DNA of 64,000 bases from Streptomyces cadmiisoli (GTDB lineage: Bacteria > Actinomycetota > Actinomycetes > Streptomycetales > Streptomycetaceae), in NCBI RefSeq assembly GCF_003261055.1, contig NZ_CP030073.1:558001-622000 (forward strand). Reading direction: 5' to 3'. The first letter of the stretch is position 1; each line of letters opens with the position of its first letter. Below the pieces are notes generated by a model. It was not told the DNA's origin, ran no database searches, and saw only the letters and a list, made by a program, of their open reading frames with translations. The translations under genes and the position numbers were made by a program. This document shows positions 25,401-47,314 of this stretch, piece by piece.

Positions 25401-28040
25401 GTCCACACCGTGCGCCCCGCCGAACCGGACGACTACCTCGCCCTGGTACGGGCCCTGCTGGCCGACGGGGTCCTCACCGAGGGCGTACGGGTCGTCCACG
25501 CCTGGTCGGCGGCCCCCGGGAACGGCGAGGGACGTGTCGCGGCCGCCTGGTCGGCCCAGGAGCACGGCTATCTCAGCCTCGTCTGCCTGGCCCGGGCCCT
25601 GGCCGCCGAGGCCGCCGACGTCCCCCTGCACCTCGATGTGGTCACCGCCGGGGTGCACGACGTCGTCGGGGGCGACGGGCGGCGCCCGGAGCACGCGACC
25701 GTGGCCGGAGCCGTGCTCGCCGTCAACCGGGAGCTGCCCGCCGTCACCGCCCGCCACCTCGACCTCGACGCGGGGCGGACCGGTGCCGACCGGTCCGCCG
25801 ACCGGTCGGTCGCCGCGCTGTGGCGCGACCCCGGCCACGACCGGGACCGGCCGCTGGCGTTGCGCGGCGGACGGCTGTGGGTACGCGGCTTCGACCGGGT
25901 GCCGCTGCCGGACGCCGGGGACGGCCCGTGGCGTACCGGCGGCGTCTATCTGATCACCGGCGGCTACGACGGCCTGGGACTGGCCGTGGCGGAGGACCTG
26001 GCCCGCCGCTTCCGGGCACGGCTGGTCCTGCTGGGCCGCTCCGGACTGCCGCCGCGGGACCGGTGGTCCGCGCTGCGCGGCACCTCCGGCCGGGCCGGCA
26101 CCGCGGTCGCCGCCGTGGAGCGGATGGAGGCCGCGGGCGGGGAAGTGCTGCCGGTGGCCGCCGACGTGTGCGATCCGGCCGCCCTTCGGCGGGTCCGCGA
26201 GGAGCTGCTGGCACGGTTCGGGCGGCTGGACGGCATCGTTCACTCGGCGGGCCTGCCGGGCGACGGCATGCTCGAGGTCAAGACTCTCGACGCCGCTCGC
26301 TCGGTGCTCGCCCCGAAGCTGGCCGGAACACTGGCGCTGCAGGACGCGTTCGGGGACCTGTCCCTGGACACGGTGGTCCTGTTCTCCTCGGTGTCGTCGG
26401 TGGTCGGCGGCATCGGCGACACGGACTACACCGGCGCCAACGCCTTCCTGGACGCCTACGCCACCTCGGAGCACGGCTGGTCGGCCCAGGTGCTGTCCCT
26501 GGGCTGGGGCGCCTGGGGGCGGATCGGGATGGCCGCCCGCTCCACCGCCCGCGATCTCCTGGGACGGTCCGACGCCTCCGGCGCCGCGACGGCATCCGCG
26601 GCGGCCGGCCGGAGCGGTGCCGTACCGATCACCCACCCGGTGCTGACCGAGCTGGTGCCGGCGTCCGGCGGCGACCCGGCGTACTGCCGCGGCACCGTCT
26701 CGGCCGCACAGCACTGGCTGCTGGACGAGCACCGCATCGGCGGGGTGCCGGTGGTGCCCGGCACCGGTCAGCTCGAACTCGTCCGCGCGGCGGTGGCGGC
26801 CTGGCGGCCCGCTCCGGACGGGGAGAGCGAACTGGAGCTGTCCGACGTCGCGTTCACGGAGCCGATCACGGTCGCCGACGGCACGCGGACGGAGGTCCGC
26901 GTAGCGCTGCGCCCGGACGCCGACGGGGTGGAGTTCACCGTGTCCAGCGTGCACGGCGAGACCGTGCGCACCCACACCCGCGGCCACGCCGCATGGGTTC
27001 GGCCGGACAGCACCGCGCCGCTCGACCTCGCGGCGGTCCGCGGGCGGTGCGCCGAGTCCGCCGCGGAGGCCGAGCGCTTCCAAGAGCAGCTCGACAGCAA
27101 TCCGTTCCTGACGTTCGGGCCGCGCTGGCGCTGCCTTCGCGAGGCGTGGATCGGCGCCGACGAGGAACTCGTCCGCCTGGTCCCGGCCGAGGCGGACGGC
27201 ACCGACTGGCCGCTGCATCCCGCGCTGCTGGACGTGGCGACCATGCCGGTCGGGCCGGGCGGCGGCGGTACCCGGCTGCCGATCGGCTACGGCCGCGTGC
27301 GCATCCACGCGCCGCTCGACTCCGCGGTGTGGGTGCACCGGTGGCGCGACGGCGCGCACGACGACACCGCGGCGGTCGTCTCCTGGGACTTCGTGGTCAC
27401 CGATGACGGTGGACGGCCGCTCGTGACGGTCGCCGACTTCATGCTGCGCGCCGTCGATCCGGACGCGATTCGCGCGGCGGTCGCCACGACGCCGGAGCCC
27501 GCCGCGCCGGACGCCGGTCCCGCGGACCCCTGGGCGATCCAGCCCGCCGACGGCCTGGACGCCCTGCACCGGGTGGTCGCCGCGGCGCCGGCGGCACACG
27601 TGCTGATCACCCCGGGCCGGTACGACGCCATGCTGCGCGGCAGCGCCGAGCGGGCCCGGCGGGCCCTGGCCGTGCTGCGCGGTGAGACCCCCGAACCGGT
27701 CGCCGCCGGACCGTCCGAGCGGGGCACGTCCGGCGGCGACGACCTGACGGCCACGGTCAGCCGGGTCTGGTCGGCGGTCCTCGGCGAGGAAGACATCGCC
27801 GACGACGACAACTTCTTCGAGCTGGGCGGGAACTCGCTCGTGGCCGTGCAACTCGTCGCGCAGATCCGCAAGGCCACCGGGGTACGGCTGCCGATGCGGA
27901 CGCTGTTCGACGCCCCCACGGTCGCGGGCATGGCCGCACGCATCGCCGAACTGCGGACGGCACAGCCGGAGTCGGCGACCGTGCCGGCCGCGCCGCAGGC
28001 GACGACGATTCCGGTCCTGCCGCGCCCGCGCCCGAGCTGA
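22449..28040 (+). CDS. Type I PKS, KS-AT-KR-DH-ACP
   Basis: 1863 residues. The KS has Cys188 (HTACSTSLVAV), EAHGTAT and SNMGHLSQAAG, so the triad is intact. The AT has GHSIGEYVAA (Ser near 640) and HAFH in SHAFHSAMMDP, the malonyl-CoA type. The KR (about 1165-1370) has TGGYDGLGLAV and catalytic DYTGANAFLDA. The DH (about 1400-1680) has DEHRIGGVPVVPGTG and Asp in HPALLDVATM. The carrier Ser is near 1793 (FFELGGNSLVAV). KR before DH is unusual for modular cis-AT PKSs. The second DH motif lacks its usual Gln/His. It should add one malonyl unit, reduced and perhaps dehydrated, to the chain from the A-T-C-T protein. A Shine-Dalgarno GGAGAGG precedes ATG 22449. Confidence 0.93.
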   Translation: MTTPQDIPGGDGDVEPIAIVGMACRLPGAADVDTLWRNLVDGVVSTRTLPRTELLAAGVSAAEIDDPSYVPVVSSLDHPESFDYGYFGMTRREAELADPQIRLFLELANTALQHGGYDPTRFDGDIGVYGGVGPTRYYWRHLGANRAVTDALDGSMALSNANLADYVTTTTSYHLDLRGPSISVHTACSTSLVAVHTACESLRGGECDLALAGGASIELPLNHGYLQTDGGVESADGRCRPFDAGATGTVWASGGAMVLLKRLSDALADGDHVHAVIRGSAVNNDGAGKVGFTAPSVEGQAAVVSTALSVAGIDPRTVGYVEAHGTATNLGDPIEVRALSQAYGRQPGDRGWCGLSSLKSNMGHLSQAAGAAGLIKAALALRHGMIPPSVGYESPNPAIDFDTSPFYVNATLAKWDTDGTPRRAGVSSFGIGGTNAHVILEETPTPASTPSERSAHLLQLSARTPEALATAVDELAAHLAERPELAVADVAHTLRVGRREHRHRTAVVAADSAAAVAALRAGKRRPAGEAAPERPRLAWLFSGQGAQYAGMGATLYRAEPVFRDAVDTCAELLAPELGLDLRSLLFADGSGPDTEAAQAERDAADEQLRRTVHTQPALFTVEYALAVLWRSWGHSPDAMVGHSIGEYVAATLAGVFELPDALRLVALRGRLMDALPAGAMLAVQQAAEQVAPRLPDGLSVATVNGPGVCVVAGPADAVADFAAQLEADGVRSRELRTSHAFHSAMMDPILTEFTAAVAAVPRQAPRLPFLSNVTGTWFTAEDAADPAYWARHLRGTVRFGDCVGTLLADGEWAFVECGPGRQLAGLVRMQTGRDALVLPSLPGPTESADDPTVCYTAAGTLWTRGFPVEAESFGQQAARVPLPAYPYERVRCWIEPDPPATVAARTEDPAGAGADDLVPADPADWFQVPVWRQLAPTPADRPAPVCVLFDTEDGTDGLFAALTRAGTAVTRVRPGSGYARDGADVHTVRPAEPDDYLALVRALLADGVLTEGVRVVHAWSAAPGNGEGRVAAAWSAQEHGYLSLVCLARALAAEAADVPLHLDVVTAGVHDVVGGDGRRPEHATVAGAVLAVNRELPAVTARHLDLDAGRTGADRSADRSVAALWRDPGHDRDRPLALRGGRLWVRGFDRVPLPDAGDGPWRTGGVYLITGGYDGLGLAVAEDLARRFRARLVLLGRSGLPPRDRWSALRGTSGRAGTAVAAVERMEAAGGEVLPVAADVCDPAALRRVREELLARFGRLDGIVHSAGLPGDGMLEVKTLDAARSVLAPKLAGTLALQDAFGDLSLDTVVLFSSVSSVVGGIGDTDYTGANAFLDAYATSEHGWSAQVLSLGWGAWGRIGMAARSTARDLLGRSDASGAATASAAAGRSGAVPITHPVLTELVPASGGDPAYCRGTVSAAQHWLLDEHRIGGVPVVPGTGQLELVRAAVAAWRPAPDGESELELSDVAFTEPITVADGTRTEVRVALRPDADGVEFTVSSVHGETVRTHTRGHAAWVRPDSTAPLDLAAVRGRCAESAAEAERFQEQLDSNPFLTFGPRWRCLREAWIGADEELVRLVPAEADGTDWPLHPALLDVATMPVGPGGGGTRLPIGYGRVRIHAPLDSAVWVHRWRDGAHDDTAAVVSWDFVVTDDGGRPLVTVADFMLRAVDPDAIRAAVATTPEPAAPDAGPADPWAIQPADGLDALHRVVAAAPAAHVLITPGRYDAMLRGSAERARRALAVLRGETPEPVAAGPSERGTSGGDDLTATVSRVWSAVLGEEDIADDDNFFELGGNSLVAVQLVAQIRKATGVRLPMRTLFDAPTVAGMAARIAELRTAQPESATVPAAPQATTIPVLPRPRPS

Positions 28041-28058
28041 ACGGGGGCGGGCCTGCGG

Positions 28059-30377
28059 TCAGGGCCGGCCGGGCGGCTCCGGATCGATGATCTGGAGCCG
28101 CAGCTCGGAGGAGTACCGCCGGCCCTGCCCGTCGGCCAGCCAGGCGTGCTCGGCCGTGGGCAGCGCCTCGGTGACGATCACCTCCACGTCGTCGCCGCCC
28201 TTGGCGCGGGCCCCGCGCAGCATGGTGCAGAGCAGGCGCACGTACACCGGGCTGGTGAAGTCGACGAACTGGGGCTTGATGTCGGTGGCGACCCGGACGT
28301 AGACCTGCTCGGGCATGTCCTCGGCCCGCCGCCAGCGGCGGGCCGCCACGAACCGCTGCTGCTCGCCGGTGACGTCGGCCAGCCCGCCTGCGCCGATCGT
28401 GGACCGCCAGGTGCGGCGGACGAGCACGAGGTCGTCCACCGTGATCCGCGGCGTGTGCCCGTCGGCGCCGGCCAGCTTCCAGGTGTCGAACGCCTGGAGG
28501 CCCAGCATGTTCGCGAAGACCTCGAGGATGGGCCACTGCCGGCCGTCCTCCGCCCGGGCGACGAGCCCGTCCGGGGTGTCGGTGACGGTCAGGGCGGTGA
28601 CCGGCACGAGCCGGTCGGGGTCCGCCCCCGGGGCCGGGACGAAGCCCAGTTCCACATCGTGCGGCCCGTTCATCCAGTACGCGTTGCGGGAGCAGTGCCG
28701 CGGCCAGTCGTGCGGCAGCAGCAGCCGGACCCGGCTGTCCGGCAGGTCGGCGGCGAGGGCCTCGCGCAGCACCTGGGGTGCGGGGTGCCCGAGGGCGAAG
28801 AACTGCGTGTCGAACGCCGCGGAGGCGATGTGCAGCTCGCCGAGCACAAGGGTGTAGTCGCCGCGGGCGAGCGCCTCGGCGTCGGTGGCGCACAGGTGGA
28901 CGTCCGGGCTGTGCACCCGTGCCTCGGACCAGCCCGGCCGGTCGGCGGGGAACGCCTCGGCGGCCCGGGCGCCGAGTTCCTCGGCAGTGAACCGCAGTTC
29001 GGCGGTGCCGGGGCCGACGTCCTCCAGGCCGAGCACGGCAGTCCACCGGCGCAGGAAGTCGGCGACCACCGGGTCCGCGGGCCGCTCGTCGCCGAAGACC
29101 AGCGCCTGGGCCATGAACCACAGCTCCCGCAGCGGCACCTCCGCTCCCCCGGCGTCGGCGGCCAGTTCGCGGTACAGCTCGGTAAGCGCGGCAGTGTAGG
29201 CCGCCGCGATCCCGGCCGACAGCCAGCGCGCCGACTGGAGCAGCGGCGCCAGGCCGGCCAGCCGGGCCAGCACGTCGCCGCCGACGGTGACGTCCAGGTC
29301 TCGGACGCTGTCCAGGTGGCAGAGCGTGCGGCCGGCGTACGTCTCGCCGGGCCGCCGCCGGGCGTCCTGGCCGGTGATCCGGGTGAAGGTGTCCTCCAAC
29401 ACGGCCATGGAGTTGGCGAGTTCGTCCGGGCCGTCGGCGGCGGCCACCGCGTCACGGGCGTCGCACAGCCGGTCCATCGTCGCCAGCGCCCGCTCCCGGG
29501 CTTCCGCGTCTCCGATGCCGTCCAGTTGCTCGCGCAGCAGCCGTTCGGCGCCGAGGTCCATCGGCAGGTCGAAGCCGAGCCGCAGGATTCCCGCGGCGGC
29601 GAGCTCGTCGAGCTGGGCGTACACGTCGGCCGGGCGGCGGAAGGTGCCGGCCGCGGTCAGACCGGCGGCGAGTTCACCGGCCCGCCGGCGCCCGTCGCAG
29701 CGGGCCACCAGCTCGGCGGCGCCGGCCGGCAGGTCCTGCGGGGGCCGGTTCGGCCATACCAGCCTGCGGCCGTCGAGCCGCAGCTGCGGCTGCCTGGCCA
29801 CGGGCAGCCAGGGGCGCAGCCGTTCGTCGGTCGCCAGGTGCGCGGCGAGCGCGTCGAGCGCCCACCACTCGAAGTGCACCGCGGTGTCCCGGACGAGCGC
29901 CGGCCCGTGCCGGACCTCCAGTCGCGGGCCGCCGTTGTCCACGGTCGACCAGCACATCGGACCGAAGAAGCCGATGGTGTCGTTCTTGGTGCAGTACCGC
30001 TGCCAGTACTTGGCGACGATCTCCTCCCGGCGCCGGCGGCGTTCGTTGCGCCGCGCCGCGGGCCCGTCTCGCAGCACGCCGGCCACGGAGCTGAGCGCTC
30101 CGGGGTTCTGCCAGGTGACCGCCTGGCGGAACAGCGGATCGGCGCAGACGTCGTGGACGGCGCGGCCCAGCCGGGTCATCGCGTCGGCGAACGCGGTGTC
30201 GACCCGGGCGGCTTCGTCGGCGTCTTCCAGGTACCGGTCCACGGTCCGGGCCAGCTCCGGCGCGCAGAACGCGGCGACGCCGTCGGCGGGGAAACCGGCG
30301 GAGCGCACCAGGGTGTGCCGCCAGACATTCCAGGTGGTGCCGGGCAGGGGGACGAGATGGTCGGACACGTTGGTCAC
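28059..30377 (-). CDS. LanB-type protein (lantibiotic dehydratase N-terminal / tRNA-dependent aminoacylation domain) 2
   Basis: 772 residues, clearly paralogous to the protein at 16510. It shares the N-terminal LVRSAGFPADGV, RYCTKNDTIGFFGP (about 125), YAGRTLCHLDSVRDLDV (about 345), HSPDVHLCA and IKPQFVDFTSP (about 699). It too lacks an elimination domain. The GTG start at 30377 lies 10 bp after the ABC permease stop, making this the last gene of the four-module NRPS / MbtH / ABC unit. It ends 18 bp from the convergent PKS gene. Because each assembly-line unit carries one copy, the two probably act on different intermediates or form a pair. Neither the amino acid nor the acceptor can be read from sequence. 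Confidence 0.85.
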   Translation of the reverse strand: MTNVSDHLVPLPGTTWNVWRHTLVRSAGFPADGVAAFCAPELARTVDRYLEDADEAARVDTAFADAMTRLGRAVHDVCADPLFRQAVTWQNPGALSSVAGVLRDGPAARRNERRRRREEIVAKYWQRYCTKNDTIGFFGPMCWSTVDNGGPRLEVRHGPALVRDTAVHFEWWALDALAAHLATDERLRPWLPVARQPQLRLDGRRLVWPNRPPQDLPAGAAELVARCDGRRRAGELAAGLTAAGTFRRPADVYAQLDELAAAGILRLGFDLPMDLGAERLLREQLDGIGDAEARERALATMDRLCDARDAVAAADGPDELANSMAVLEDTFTRITGQDARRRPGETYAGRTLCHLDSVRDLDVTVGGDVLARLAGLAPLLQSARWLSAGIAAAYTAALTELYRELAADAGGAEVPLRELWFMAQALVFGDERPADPVVADFLRRWTAVLGLEDVGPGTAELRFTAEELGARAAEAFPADRPGWSEARVHSPDVHLCATDAEALARGDYTLVLGELHIASAAFDTQFFALGHPAPQVLREALAADLPDSRVRLLLPHDWPRHCSRNAYWMNGPHDVELGFVPAPGADPDRLVPVTALTVTDTPDGLVARAEDGRQWPILEVFANMLGLQAFDTWKLAGADGHTPRITVDDLVLVRRTWRSTIGAGGLADVTGEQQRFVAARRWRRAEDMPEQVYVRVATDIKPQFVDFTSPVYVRLLCTMLRGARAKGGDDVEVIVTEALPTAEHAWLADGQGRRYSSELRLQIIDPEPPGRP

Positions 30378-30387
30378 CGGCTCCTGA

Positions 30388-31143
30388 TCAGTGAATGCTG
30401 CGGGTGAAACGACGTACGGCCCAGGCGGCCGACAGACTCCCCACGACGACCACGATCACCAGGGCCCGGATCACCGAGGGGTCGCTGTAGGTGCCTGCGA
30501 ACACCGCCCGGGAGGCGACCACCGCGTGCTGCACCGGGTTGAACTCGGAGACCAGACGCAGCCAGTCGGGGGCGTAGGCGACCGGGATGAGGATGCCGGA
30601 CGTCAGCATCAGGGGCAGGTTGATGATGTTGGCCAGGGCCGCGAGGGACATCTCGGAGCGCACGACGGTCGCCAGCGCGTAGGACAGCGAGGTCGCCGCC
30701 AGGGCCACGAACGCCATCAGCACGAACGTCAGCAGCAGCGGTCCGGCCCGCAGCGGGAAGCCGAACGGCACGGCGAGGGCCACCAGGACCGAGGCCTGGA
30801 CGAGCAGCATGAAGATGTCCCGCGCGCACCGGCCCAGCAGCAGCGCCGTCCGGCTGACCGGCGTGACCCGCATCCGCTCCAGCAGTCCCGCGTGGATCTC
30901 GCTGACCAGGCCCACGCCGGCGAAGATCGTGCCGAACACGGCGATCTCCACCAGGAGTCCGGGCAGGAACACCGAATAGGACTCGTCGCGCGACATGCCC
31001 AGCGAACGCTCCCACAGCGGCCCGAACAGCACCACGAAGTACACGGGCGGAGCCAGCGCGACCAGCACCATGAGCGGTTCGCGCAGGCTCAGCCGCAGGG
31101 ACCGGGTGAAGACGATCCAGATCTCCCGCGCCAAGGTGATCAC
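30388..31143 (-). CDS. ABC-2 type permease (DrrB-like)
   Basis: 251 residues with six hydrophobic segments (LMVLVALAPPVYFVVLFGPL, LLVEIAVFGTIFAGVGLV, LVQASVLVALAVPFGFPL, FVALAATSLSYALATVV, IINLPLMLTSGILIPVAY, VIRALVIVVVVGSLSAAWAV). The pattern ERMRVTPVSRTALLLGR and MLTSGILIPVAYAPDWLR is typical of DrrB-like drug-export permeases. The GTG start at 31143 overlaps the ATPase stop (GTGA). It should form a two-subunit exporter with the ATPase. Its place inside the NRPS unit suggests export of, or self-resistance to, the cluster product. Confidence 0.93.
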   Translation of the reverse strand: MITLAREIWIVFTRSLRLSLREPLMVLVALAPPVYFVVLFGPLWERSLGMSRDESYSVFLPGLLVEIAVFGTIFAGVGLVSEIHAGLLERMRVTPVSRTALLLGRCARDIFMLLVQASVLVALAVPFGFPLRAGPLLLTFVLMAFVALAATSLSYALATVVRSEMSLAALANIINLPLMLTSGILIPVAYAPDWLRLVSEFNPVQHAVVASRAVFAGTYSDPSVIRALVIVVVVGSLSAAWAVRRFTRSIH

Positions 31144-32099
31144 GCCGGGCCTTCCTCGTCGGCCAGTGAGCGCCCGGTGTGCGCCATGAAGACGTCGTCG
31201 AGGCTGGGCTGGTGCAGTTCGATGGCGACCGGTCTGGTGCCGGCCTCGTGCAGCGCGCCGAGCAGCCCGGGAATCGCCGTGGTGCCGTCGGGTACATGCA
31301 GCCGGAGCCGCTGCCGCCCGGCGTCGACCGGCTGCAGTCCCGGTTCCTTCGCCAGCACCGCGGCGGCGGTTGCCGCGTCGGTCCCGTCGGCGAACCGCAG
31401 GGTCACCACGTCGCCGCCGACGGCCCGCTTCAGTTCGGCGGGCGAGCCGACCGCGACGACGGTCCCGTGGTCCATGACGGCCACCCGGTCGCACAGTGCG
31501 TCGGCCTCGTCCAGGTAGTGCGTGGTGATGAAGATCGTGGTGCCAGCGGCGCGCTGCCGGCGCACCTCCTGCCACACGTCGCTGCGGCTCGCCGGATCGA
31601 GTCCCGTGGTCGGCTCGTCGAGGAACAGCAGCACCGGTTCGTGCACGATGCCCAGGGCGATGTCCACCCGCCGCCGCTGGCCGCCGGAGTAGGTGCCGCA
31701 CTGCCGGTCCGCGAAGTCCGCCATGCCGAGCGCGTCGACGACCTCGGCGGCGCGGCGTGTGGCGGCCGCTTTCGACATGCCGTGCAGTCGCCCTTGCATG
31801 ACCAGTTCCTCGCAGGCGGTGACGAGCCGCCAGGTGGCCGGGCCCTGGGCCACGTAGCCGATCCGCCGGCGCACCTTGCGCGGGTGCCGGCGCAGGTCGG
31901 CGCCGGCCACCGTGGCCTCGCCGCCGTCCGGTGGCAGCAGCGTGGTCAGCATCCGCATCAGGGTCGACTTGCCGGCGCCGTTCGGGCCCAGGAAGCCGAA
32001 TATCTCCCCTTCGGCGACGTCCAGGTCGAGATCGCGCACCGCCGGAACGCTGACCTTGCGGCCGCGGTAGGTCTTGCGCAGTCCACGGGCCTCGATCAC
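31140..32099 (-). CDS. ABC transporter ATP-binding protein (DrrA-like)
   Basis: 319 residues. Walker [10 protein letters not shown] near residue 40, signature [14 protein letters not shown], Walker [14 protein letters not shown] and H-loop [11 protein letters not shown] are all intact. A C-terminal regulatory extension ([20 protein letters not shown]) resembles the C-terminal region of DrrA-type daunorubicin-resistance ATPases. The GTG start at 32099 overlaps the MbtH stop (GTGA); a longer version would only re-read the MbtH gene in another frame. It pairs with the adjoining permease. Confidence 0.94.
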   Translation of the reverse strand: MIEARGLRKTYRGRKVSVPAVRDLDLDVAEGEIFGFLGPNGAGKSTLMRMLTTLLPPDGGEATVAGADLRRHPRKVRRRIGYVAQGPATWRLVTACEELVMQGRLHGMSKAAATRRAAEVVDALGMADFADRQCGTYSGGQRRRVDIALGIVHEPVLLFLDEPTTGLDPASRSDVWQEVRRQRAAGTTIFITTHYLDEADALCDRVAVMDHGTVVAVGSPAELKRAVGGDVVTLRFADGTDAATAAAVLAKEPGLQPVDAGRQRLRLHVPDGTTAIPGLLGALHEAGTRPVAIELHQPSLDDVFMAHTGRSLADEEGPA

Positions 32100-32320
32100 G
32101 ACGTCGGCCCGGCATCCTCCATCGACCGCACCAGGCTCAGGGGCCGCATGTCCGTCCAGTGCGTCTCGACGTAGTCCAGGCAGGCCTGGCGGCTGTCCTC
32201 CGGGTGCGCCACCGTCCAGCCCGCGGGCACCTCGGCGAACGAGGGCCACAGCGAGTGCTGGCCCTCGTCGTTGACCAGGACCAGGAAGCGGCCCTCGGCG
32301 TCGTCGAACGGATTGGTCAT
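32096..32320 (-). CDS. MbtH-like protein
   Basis: 74 residues with the family signature [19 protein letters not shown] and [17 protein letters not shown]. MbtH-like proteins bind and activate adenylation domains. The gene lies 14 bp after the four-module NRPS and overlaps the ABC ATPase gene, so it is co-transcribed with its probable partner. It may also serve the adenylation domains encoded at 13192 and 18887, since only one MbtH is visible here. Confidence 0.97.
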   Translation of the reverse strand: MTNPFDDAEGRFLVLVNDEGQHSLWPSFAEVPAGWTVAHPEDSRQACLDYVETHWTDMRPLSLVRSMEDAGPTS

Positions 32321-32334
32321 GGTGTTCTGCTCCT

Positions 32335-47118
<14,784 letters not shown>

Positions 47119-47191
47119 ATGGTTCCACCTCCGGAAGCGCTCCCACAAGATCTTGACGACCATGGAAAGCGGCGCGCGGGCCGCGGGGTTG

Positions 47192-47209
47192 ACTGAATCT
47201 CGCTTCAGT
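47192..47209. promoter_or_regulatory. Inverted repeat in the NRPS / radical SAM divergent promoter region
   Basis: ACTGAA-6 nt-TTCAGT (ACTGAATCTCGCTTCAGT) lies in the 196-bp region between the divergent NRPS and radical SAM genes. It sits 74 bp before the NRPS GTG and about 105 bp before the radical SAM start, and directly follows a TTGAC hexamer. It could be an operator shared by both units. No regulator is linked to it. Confidence 0.4.
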
Positions 47210-47314
47210 AACGAGCAAGATCAAGGCAGTTGGCCCGGCGCAGCGCGTGGGCTACGCTCCGACCCCGGGGTATGTGCCTCCGTCTCAGCCCTTCTAGCCG
47301 ACGCGGAGCACCTC

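Noticed and set aside
19616..27851. Very long open frames on the minus strand opposite the NRPS and PKS genes
   Set aside because: They are GC-bias shadows: low-complexity Arg/Gly/Pro-rich translations with no domains, exactly opposite genes with full motif sets.
16510..30377. Class I lanthipeptide gene cluster
   Set aside because: Only the LanB N-terminal domain is present. No LanA-like small gene, LanC, elimination domain or leader protease is visible nearby, and the neighbours are NRPS/PKS genes.
47119..47163. Extension of the NRPS start to ATG 47163
   Set aside because: No Shine-Dalgarno upstream of it, whereas GTG 47118 has GGAGG at 9 nt.
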